28,893 bases of DNA, taken from positions 13,460 through 42,352 of the forward strand of contig DJXE01000103.1 in assembly GCA_002449595.1 (NCBI GenBank). The letters are read 5' to 3'. This DNA is from Lachnospiraceae bacterium UBA7012 (GTDB lineage: Bacteria > Bacillota > Clostridia > Lachnospirales > Lachnospiraceae). A program made the translations under genes and the position numbers. Below the pieces are notes generated by a model. It was not told the origin of the DNA. It worked only from the letters and a program-made list of their open reading frames with translations, and ran no database searches. Below are positions 23,733 to 28,893 of the stretch, piece by piece; position 1 is the stretch's first letter; each line of letters opens with the position of its first letter.

Positions 23733-24623
23733 TCACAGGTTGGACGCATCCTCGCTGTACTGGATGATCCACTTGTCGATGGTGCCGTCCTCGATGATGG
23801 GCTTTAAGATCTCATTGATCTTGTTCACGAACTCTTCGTCGCCCTTGTCCATGGCCGCCGCGATGTTCTCGGTCTCGGGATTCATGGAAGCGTCGTCATA
23901 AGTGATCGGGAAGCACTTGAAGTCGCCGTTGTTGGCGCTCACGATGTTCTCCGCCAGAACGGAGTCGCAGACGATCGCGGTCAGCTCGCCGCTCTTGACT
24001 GCCAGTGCAGCGTCAGGAAGCGCCTTGTACTGCTTGTTCTCAGCGCCGGTTCCTTCCAGGACGCCCGCCGTGATCTCATCGCTCATCAGGAAGTCGCCGG
24101 TCGTGCCGAGGTGCGTGCCAACCGCTTTTCCGGCGAGGTCGTTGATGGTCTTGGTCTCTTCGTCATCCGCGAGCACGACCATGTACTGCAGGACCGTGGT
24201 GTAAGGCTCAGAGAAATCCATCGTTTCTTTTCTCTCATCGGTGACCGTGATGCACGCGAGCGCGAGGTCCGCCTCACCGTTGTCGAGGTAGGTCGAGATG
24301 GAGTCGAACGCAACGTTGGAGATCTCCAGCTTCACGCCAAGCTTCTCAGCGATGTACTTGCCGATCTCGATGTCGACGCCGGTGACTTCGCCGTCTTTGC
24401 CGATGTACTCAAAAGGTGCCCATGCCGCGTCCGTGCAGACCACGAGCTTGCCCTTCTCCTGGATCTTGGCCAGCTTGCCGCTGCCCGCTTCCGCTGTGCT
24501 CTCCGCACTGCCGGCGCTCTCCGCTGCCGGCGCGGCACTCGTCGATCCGCAGGCTGCCAGTGCCAGTGTCATCGCTGCTGCGACCACAAGAGCTGCCATT
24601 TTCTTGATGTAAGATTTTTTCAT
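23733..24623 (-). CDS. Amino-acid-binding lipoprotein of the ABC transporter (SBP family 3)
   Basis: The 296-residue lipoprotein captures the substrate outside the cell. The signal peptide ends in the lipobox LAAC with the lipidated Cys25, followed by an Ala/Ser/Glu-rich linker. The mature domain opens VVCTDAAWAPFEYIGKDGEV and GVDIEIGKYIAEKLG, typical of family 3 binding proteins for polar amino acids. GGGGAGG precedes the ATG. It is the first gene of the operon with a promoter at 24703-24731. With a DDAH enzyme encoded last, methylarginine, arginine or citrulline is a reasonable guess for the ligand; this is inference. Confidence 0.95.
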   Translation of the reverse strand: MKKSYIKKMAALVVAAAMTLALAACGSTSAAPAAESAGSAESTAEAGSGKLAKIQEKGKLVVCTDAAWAPFEYIGKDGEVTGVDIEIGKYIAEKLGVKLEISNVAFDSISTYLDNGEADLALACITVTDERKETMDFSEPYTTVLQYMVVLADDEETKTINDLAGKAVGTHLGTTGDFLMSDEITAGVLEGTGAENKQYKALPDAALAVKSGELTAIVCDSVLAENIVSANNGDFKCFPITYDDASMNPETENIAAAMDKGDEEFVNKINEILKPIIEDGTIDKWIIQYSEDASNL

Positions 24624-24675
24624 GTTTTCCTCCCCTGCGTTTCTTTAAGATGAGACACATATCATCCGCTGAAAC

Positions 24676-24701
24676 TGCATATTTATACTATTGCATTGCA
24701 T
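24676..24701. repeat. Three TGCAT direct repeats at the ABC-DDAH operon start site
   Basis: TGCAT occurs at 24676-24680, 24692-24696 and 24697-24701, just downstream of the operon's -10 box. A regulator bound there could block transcription. No known operator consensus was matched with confidence. Confidence 0.4.
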
Positions 24702-24702
24702 A

Positions 24703-24731
24703 AATTTAATCTCTTTTCACCGTATTGTCAA
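24703..24731 (-). promoter_or_regulatory. Promoter of the ABC-DDAH operon
   Basis: A perfect TTGACA (24726-24731) and TAAATT (24703-24708) on the minus strand are 17 bases apart. The start point near 24696 gives a leader of about 70 bases. Confidence 0.65.
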
Positions 24732-24827
24732 TAGGAAGCGCCCTATGCTATGGTAAAAAACAAGTTAAATTAAGGTAACTACTGCTTTATCGGAATGTAA
24801 TAAGGAAACTTCACAGGGAAGACAGAA

Positions 24828-25502
24828 ATGAGAACATGGAAAAAGGACATCAAAGGGTATCTGCTGCGGATTCTCTTCTGCAGTGCCGCGCTCGCGCTCT
24901 ACGGCTTCTCCAACCTCATCGGCGTCAAGGCCGGAGGCGCCGGAACGAACGCGTGGAACACGCTGGCGCTCGGCATCTCCGGTAAGAGCGGCCTCTCCTT
25001 CGGGACGGCCACCTTCATGGTCAGCCTCGTGATCATCATCATCGACATCGTCGGGAAGGGGCAGCTCGGGCTGGGCACCGTGCTGAACATCATCCTGATC
25101 CCCGTCTTCTCGGATCTCTTCCTGATGCTCTTCTCCTGGCTTCCGACAGCCAGCGGTGTGATCACCGGGACGATCCTTTCACTGATTGGCCAGACCCTTT
25201 GCTCTTTTGCGACGATCTTCTACATGATGCCGGAGATGGGCTGCGGTCCCCGCGACACGCTCATGGTCCTTGTGGGAAAAAGGTTTCCCCGCGTCCCCAT
25301 CGGTGTCATCAAATTCTGCGTTGAGCTCGCCGCCCTTCTCGCCGGCGTCCTGCTCGGCGCGCCGTTCGGCCCCGGCACCGTCCTCATCATGGTGCTGCAG
25401 GCCGCGATCTTCCAGATGGTGTGCCGGATCCTGCGCTTCGAACCGCGGGACATCACGCACGAAGTCTTCCGGGAGACCTTCCGCAATATAACAGTCAGGT
25501 GA
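24828..25502 (+). CDS. YczE/YitT-like integral membrane protein
   Basis: The 224-residue protein has about five membrane segments. The motifs GAGTNAWNTLALGIS (a glycine-rich loop after the first helix) and MGCGPRDTLMV are characteristic of YczE-like proteins. Their biochemical role is not established. GGGAAG lies about eight bases before the ATG. It is divergent from the ABC-DDAH operon, sharing the 204-base gap. Its stop (25500-25502) is in the same frame as the acetyltransferase remnant that follows. Confidence 0.85.
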   Translation: MRTWKKDIKGYLLRILFCSAALALYGFSNLIGVKAGGAGTNAWNTLALGISGKSGLSFGTATFMVSLVIIIIDIVGKGQLGLGTVLNIILIPVFSDLFLMLFSWLPTASGVITGTILSLIGQTLCSFATIFYMMPEMGCGPRDTLMVLVGKRFPRVPIGVIKFCVELAALLAGVLLGAPFGPGTVLIMVLQAAIFQMVCRILRFEPRDITHEVFRETFRNITVR

Positions 25503-25505
25503 TCA

Positions 25506-25790
25506 TTGCTGTCACATGCCCGGATGCATCCGCTGCTCCCGGAAGAGCGCAATGTGCGCCAGCGTCCGGATGGAAGCTGGTATAACCTGGAATACGCCAA
25601 ACCAATTACAATTCAGGACAACTGCTGGCTTGCCGCCAATGTGACCGTCTGCGGCGGCGTGACCATCGGTGAGGGTTCCGTGATCGAAGCCGGCAGTGTG
25701 GTGACCAGAGATATTCCGGCGCACAGCCTGGCGGCGGGAAATCCGTGCCGGGTGATACGGGCTTTAACGCCTGAAGACCGGATGATATAA
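25506..25790 (+). pseudogene. 5'-truncated maltose/galactoside O-acetyltransferase (left-handed beta-helix) remnant
   Basis: The 94-codon frame encodes only the C-terminal half of a LacA/Maa acetyltransferase (full length about 190). It shows the hexapeptide-repeat signature [20 protein letters not shown], then [11 protein letters not shown] and the closing [10 protein letters not shown]. The part upstream that would hold the N-terminal domain and most of the helix is absent: the YczE-like gene ends three bases before. The frame can start only at a TTG without a ribosome site. A short functional protein cannot be ruled out but is unlikely. It sits where base composition drops. Confidence 0.75.
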
Positions 25791-25791
25791 T
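25783..25791 (+). promoter_or_regulatory. Extended -10 promoter of the EamA-like gene
   Basis: TGATATAAT overlaps the stop codon of the acetyltransferase remnant, and TTTAAC lies 17 bases upstream of the TATAAT. It is 56 bases before the EamA-like start. Confidence 0.5.
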
Positions 25792-25846
25792 AAGCTTCGG
25801 CTTCGAGAAATTGAGTTGAGAATCGGGAACTGCAGGAGGTATCGGG

Positions 25847-26260
25847 ATGTGGTTTTGGTTAGCGCTTGGTTCAGCGGTCTTTGCCGCACTGACGTCAATA
25901 CTGGCGAAAGTCGGAATTGAAGGTGTCGGGTCCAATCTTGCCACAGCTATCCGCACCATGGTTGTCGTTATTATGGCGTGGGGAATGGTATTCATTACGA
26001 ATCAGCAGGGAGGCATCAGAACGATCAGCCAGAAGAGCTGGATCTTCCTGATCCTGTCCGGGCTTGCAACCGGCGCTTCATGGCTGTGCTACTACAAGGC
26101 ATTGCAGATAGGGGATGCTTCCAAAGTAGTCCCGATCGATAAGCTGTCTGTGGTTATCACACTGGTGCTCGCGTTCGTATTCCTTCATGAAGAAGCAACT
26201 GTAAAGTCAGTGATGGGCTGCATCCTGATCGGAGCAGGAACACTGCTCATGGTTCTGTGA
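25847..26260 (+). CDS. EamA-like small membrane transporter (single-domain)
   Basis: The 137-residue protein has four to five hydrophobic helices and resembles one half of a ten-helix EamA/DMT transporter; such short forms are thought to work as dimers. Visible marks are the N-terminal LALGSAVFAALTSILAKVGI, ATAIRTMVVV, and the end ASWLCYYKALQIGDASKVVPID plus FLHEEAT. AGGAGG is present before the ATG. Substrate is unknown. It is followed, after 54 bases, by the membrane ferredoxin gene in the same direction. Confidence 0.88.
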   Translation: MWFWLALGSAVFAALTSILAKVGIEGVGSNLATAIRTMVVVIMAWGMVFITNQQGGIRTISQKSWIFLILSGLATGASWLCYYKALQIGDASKVVPIDKLSVVITLVLAFVFLHEEATVKSVMGCILIGAGTLLMVL

Positions 26261-26314
26261 GACAGGCCCCTGTTTGTCTAGCCTTCGAACCGGCATGTAC
26301 AGAGGAGAGAATCG

Positions 26315-27133
26315 ATGAAAAAATACCTGATGCCTTTGATGATGCTGGCAATTTTTGAGACGGTGGCCGTGACGCTATGGCTGACGAAGGACAACATTTT
26401 CTATCTTTTCAACTTCAGCTATATCGGCCTGTCCATATCGCTCGGCGTCTTCCTGTTTATCAGGAAGAAAAAGTATGCCCGCCGTATTGTACAGCTGCTC
26501 GTCGGGCTGTACATCCTGATCTATCTGGGACTCATCTGCAACGAGAATATGCAGATCGAAGGCTTCTGGTACTATTTGTTCACTGGAGTATTTGAGGCGG
26601 CAACAATACACTACGCCGTAGCTAAAATATTCGGGCCTCTGATATTTGGCAGAGGTTGGTGCGGCTATGCCTGCTGGACAGCGATGGTACTGGATTTCCT
26701 GCCTTATAAGATCCCCGAAAGCCCCCGAAAGAAAATCGGATGGATCAGGTACATTACGTTTGCGGCCTCCCTGATTTTTGTAGCCGCATTGTTCCTGGCA
26801 AAAGTCGGAAATATCGAACGGATCATGTTCTGGGCGTTCATAGTTGGAAATGTGATCTATTACGCTGTAGGAATCATCCTTGCCTGCGCATTTAAAGACA
26901 ATCGTGCATTCTGCAAGTACATCTGCCCGATCACGGTTTTCCTGAAGCCGATGAGCTACTTTTCTTTGCTGCGTGTCACGTGTGACAAGAACAAATGCGT
27001 TTCCTGCGGAAAGTGTAAAAAGGTATGTCCGATGGATGTTGACGTAACTGACAACAGCAGGAAGCGGCTAAATGGTACGGAATGTATCCTTTGTATGGAA
27101 TGTGTCAAAAACTGCCCGAAAGGTGCGCTGTAA
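26315..27133 (+). CDS. NapH-like membrane polyferredoxin (two 4Fe-4S clusters)
   Basis: The 272-residue protein has about five membrane helices followed by a cytoplasmic ferredoxin domain. Conserved cysteines of the NapH/YccM family are Cys116 and Cys120 (GRGWCGYACW) and Cys200/Cys204 (CKYICP). The first 4Fe-4S cluster uses Cys228, Cys231, Cys234 and Cys238; the second Cys257, Cys260, Cys263 and Cys267. It could pass electrons between the membrane and a cytoplasmic or extracytoplasmic partner. GAGGAG lies seven to eight bases before the ATG. No partner reductase is next to it, so its role is unclear. Confidence 0.9.
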   Translation: MKKYLMPLMMLAIFETVAVTLWLTKDNIFYLFNFSYIGLSISLGVFLFIRKKKYARRIVQLLVGLYILIYLGLICNENMQIEGFWYYLFTGVFEAATIHYAVAKIFGPLIFGRGWCGYACWTAMVLDFLPYKIPESPRKKIGWIRYITFAASLIFVAALFLAKVGNIERIMFWAFIVGNVIYYAVGIILACAFKDNRAFCKYICPITVFLKPMSYFSLLRVTCDKNKCVSCGKCKKVCPMDVDVTDNSRKRLNGTECILCMECVKNCPKGAL

Positions 27134-27211
27134 GCTGGTTCCATTCTCCAACCGGCTGATTTCTGCCTGGGCAATTCCGGTTCTCTCCAGGCCGTAATCT
27201 TCTACATTTCC

Positions 27212-27520
27212 TTAAAAGACCGGCTGCCAGACAAACAGCCCTTCTCCGGAAGCGATCTGCCGGATCAGCTCCAGCAGCTGCGGATCCGGATTGAAAACCG
27301 TCAGATGAGTGTCGTCAGGCTCGGAAAGGATCATGCTTTCGCCCGTCATAATATAGACGTACCTTTTTTTCATCTCGTCAGCGATGTGCTCCGGCGACGG
27401 ATTGACGGCTGTTTCATCGCTGATCGCTACGTCCCTGTAGCAGTTCAGCTTCAGGATCAGGTCGATGTGCTTTTCTTTTATCTCTTCGAGCCGCCTGTCC
27501 TGCAGAAAATTCTTGTGAAG
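27212..27520 (-). pseudogene. Orphan reading-frame remnant after the ACT-domain gene (no start codon)
   Basis: Directly after the TGA of the ACT-domain gene, the same frame stays open for 102 codons to a TAA at 27212. The reading is protein-like (for example KEKHIDLILKLNCYRD, YVYIMTGESMILSEPDD, and the end GLFVWQPVF). No start codon with a ribosome site precedes the coherent part; the first ATG (within DEMKKRY) is halfway through. This suggests a 5'-truncated gene. I do not recognise the family. A stop codon mutation that split a longer two-domain protein is an alternative. Confidence 0.5.
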
Positions 27521-27886
27521 TCACACGATCGTATATCCTTCCGCCGCCAGGACGGTTAATGCTCTTTCATAGTTTTCTTCTTTCACAAGAATATAATCTG
27601 TGTTGTACGTCGATACCGCGAAGATTCCTATCTTCTGTTCTGCGAGAATGCCGGACAGTTTTGACAGGATCCCGATCAGCGAAAAGTCAAGGGTCCCCTG
27701 AATCCGGAAGCCCCGCCATCCGTCATCGCGCTCGACCGTGTTTTCCGGCGTGTCCTCAGTTCTACACACCAGCGACAGCTCTTCGTCTGTTTTCCCAATG
27801 AAGAAGAGATCGGCATCCAGGTCAATATCCGATATCTCTGCAACTTTACACACAGTGAGCTTATCCTCGATCCTTTTTAACACCAT
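27521..27886 (-). CDS. ACT-domain protein (CASTOR/ACT_7-like), likely amino-acid sensor
   Basis: The 121-residue protein matches small ACT-domain proteins that bind amino acids. The second half shows the ACT core LDFSLIGILSKLSGILAEQK, then IGIFAVSTYNTDYILVKEE, typical of the CASTOR-like group. The start at 27886 was chosen because AGGAGAGAGG lies upstream; the frame runs open to 28051 but those codons hold the promoter. An extended -10 box lies at 27966-27974. It stands opposite the membrane ferredoxin gene (convergent), and no transporter or enzyme to be regulated is adjacent. The orphan frame after its stop is in phase. Confidence 0.85.
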   Translation of the reverse strand: MVLKRIEDKLTVCKVAEISDIDLDADLFFIGKTDEELSLVCRTEDTPENTVERDDGWRGFRIQGTLDFSLIGILSKLSGILAEQKIGIFAVSTYNTDYILVKEENYERALTVLAAEGYTIV

Positions 27887-27965
27887 TTTTCCTCTCTCCT
27901 TCCATCTTCGCTTTTTAAAATTATGAAAAGAAGTATGGCCCTGCGATCCTGCATCGTATAGAAGC

Positions 27966-27974
27966 ATTATATCA
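27966..27974 (-). promoter_or_regulatory. Extended -10 promoter of the ACT-domain gene
   Basis: TGATATAAT on the minus strand, 80 bases before the ATG at 27886. No -35 box is found at 17 bases. Confidence 0.5.
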
Positions 27975-28114
27975 GCTGCCGCCCGCGCCGGTTTCTGCAA
28001 TGATCCGTGTTCTGCCGGCCGCGTCTTCCATATCTCAAATAAGTATGCCACGTCACATGCTAAAATATGGATGAAGGATCAAAATTGCGGCGTTCATTCG
28101 GCTTTCACCGAACC

Positions 28115-28128
28115 GGACATTCATGTCC
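28115..28128. promoter_or_regulatory. Palindrome upstream of the XRE regulator, possible operator
   Basis: GGACAT-TC-ATGTCC is a perfect inverted repeat about 87 bases before the XRE start. Autoregulation through it is plausible but unproven. Confidence 0.35.
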
Positions 28129-28215
28129 TGTTACAAAAAACGGCTATTCTCGCTTTGTGTCGTGTCGTCTCACTCACCCTGATGCTAATCTGGCGCTGAA
28201 AGGAGTTCAGATCTC

Positions 28216-28806
28216 ATGGATCAGATCAAGATTGGAGCCTTCCTGAAAACGCTGAGGAAGGAAAAGAATCTCACACAGGAGCAGCTCGCTGAACAGCTGG
28301 GTGTTTCCGGCAGAACAGTCTCCCGCTGGGAGACCGGAAGCAATATGCCTGACATCAGCCTGCTCGTGGAAATTGCGGAGTTTTATGGCATCAGCGTAAC
28401 AGAGTTGATCGACGGTGAAAGGAAAAGCGAGGACATGAACGAAGAAGTGAAAGAGGTAGCGGACAAAATGGCGGATTATGCCGGAACAGAGAAAACAACG
28501 ATCATCAGAAACATAAGAAATCACAGCCTGCTGGGTCTGTGCGGTGTTATTGTCCTGTTCATTCTGGAATTGACTGTTTCAGAAGGATACAGCAGGATCA
28601 CCGACTACCTCATTACCTACAGCCAGGTGCTTATCTATGTATCATTGATCATGATATTCCTGATATCTACAGGACTTCTCTATAAGTTCCAGAAGAAGCA
28701 GCGCGAGATCAATATTCCAAAGCTGCTGTTGCTGGTGATCAGCATAGTTGTTGGCGTTGCCTTTGCTGTCGCGCTAAAGTACCTGTTCAGGTGGATCTCC
28801 GGCTAG
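28216..28806 (+). CDS. XRE-family transcription regulator with membrane anchor
   Basis: The 196-residue protein joins an N-terminal HTH_3 domain to three membrane helices. The DNA-binding part reads IGAFLKTLRKEKNLTQEQLA, then VSGRTVSRWETGSNMPD, with the recognition helix near 30-38, and closes with FYGISVTELIDGE. The membrane helices are about 105-125, 138-160 and 172-194. Membrane-anchored XRE proteins are frequent in Clostridia, and the signal they sense is mostly unknown. AAAGGAG lies ten bases before the ATG. No partner gene is visible before the window ends; the last 87 bases show nothing recognisable. Confidence 0.9.
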   Translation: MDQIKIGAFLKTLRKEKNLTQEQLAEQLGVSGRTVSRWETGSNMPDISLLVEIAEFYGISVTELIDGERKSEDMNEEVKEVADKMADYAGTEKTTIIRNIRNHSLLGLCGVIVLFILELTVSEGYSRITDYLITYSQVLIYVSLIMIFLISTGLLYKFQKKQREINIPKLLLLVISIVVGVAFAVALKYLFRWISG

Positions 28807-28893
28807 TTTTCCGGGATCTCAGGATCGTTTTATATTAGTTTTATATTGTCCAGAAGGAACTGAGGCACGGAAGGCACCCATACCGGCAAGGCC

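Larger units (their letters stand above)
27887..28215. other. Divergent intergenic region between the ACT-domain and XRE genes
   Basis: This 329-base gap holds no convincing gene. It contains the ACT gene promoter near 27966, a 14-base palindrome at 28115-28128, and the XRE gene ribosome site (AAAGGAG) near 28200. Base composition is close to even. Confidence 0.6.

Noticed and set aside
24660..24827. Possible riboswitch before the ABC-DDAH operon
   Set aside because: Only about 70 bases of leader with no strong stems and no known aptamer motif.
27305..27559. An 84-codon plus-strand open frame
   Set aside because: It lies opposite the minus-strand remnant and ACT gene end; no ribosome site or domain.

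Overview
The window looks like a chromosomal segment of a GC-rich Gram-positive anaerobe, most likely a member of Bacillota/Clostridia (Lachnospiraceae-like). This rests on strong AGGAGG-type ribosome sites, a lipoprotein substrate-binding protein, DegV, YczE and EpsG family proteins, and a ferredoxin-linked 2-oxoacid oxidoreductase. The species call is inference. No rRNA, tRNA, CRISPR array, IS element or phage gene was recognised.

Layout. (1) Bases 1-2424, minus strand: the 5' two thirds of iorA (indolepyruvate:ferredoxin oxidoreductase alpha, cut by the window edge), preceded by ilvE with its own promoter. (2) Bases 2459-12807, minus strand: a compact exopolysaccharide/capsule operon. In transcription order it holds a GtrB-like polyprenyl glycosyltransferase, the initiating sugar-1-phosphate transferase, a Wzz-type chain-length protein with a Glu/Lys-rich tail and a degenerate kinase-like C-terminus, a GT-A transferase, an EpsG/Wzy-like polymerase, a WcaE-like GT2, two GT4 enzymes and a GT2. 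A degV gene (12851-13705) lies 43 bases upstream and may be co-transcribed. No Wzx flippase, tyrosine kinase or phosphatase is present in the window. (3) Bases 13805-20401: mostly single genes: an RlmI-type methyltransferase, a zinc-ribbon membrane protein, a secreted InlB-repeat-like protein, a small helical unknown, an NTF2-like protein, deoC and a nitroreductase. (4) Bases 20402-20601: a roughly 200-base, hairpin-rich leader of the nitroreductase gene that contains a twice-repeated element. (5) Bases 20698-21294: a membrane protein with an HELSH metalloprotease motif. (6) Bases 21359-24731, minus strand: a four-gene operon of amino-acid ABC transporter (binding protein, permease, ATPase) plus a dimethylargininase-family enzyme, with a promoter and an intrinsic terminator. 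(7) Bases 24828-28893: a YczE-like protein, then a visibly lower-GC stretch with an acetyltransferase remnant, an EamA-like half transporter, a NapH-like membrane ferredoxin, an ACT-domain protein followed by an orphan reading-frame remnant, and a membrane-anchored XRE regulator.

How the parts fit. The polysaccharide genes form one pathway: lipid-linked initiation, successive sugar additions, polymerisation and length control. The transporter/DDAH operon suggests uptake and hydrolysis of a methylated guanidino compound to citrulline, which is inference. ilvE with iorA suggests transamination followed by oxidative decarboxylation of aromatic or branched 2-oxoacids. I found no clearly new multi-gene system. 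The best candidates for a second look are the repeat-bearing nitroreductase leader, the ABC-DDAH operon and the Wzz protein with a kinase-like domain that has lost its P-loop.
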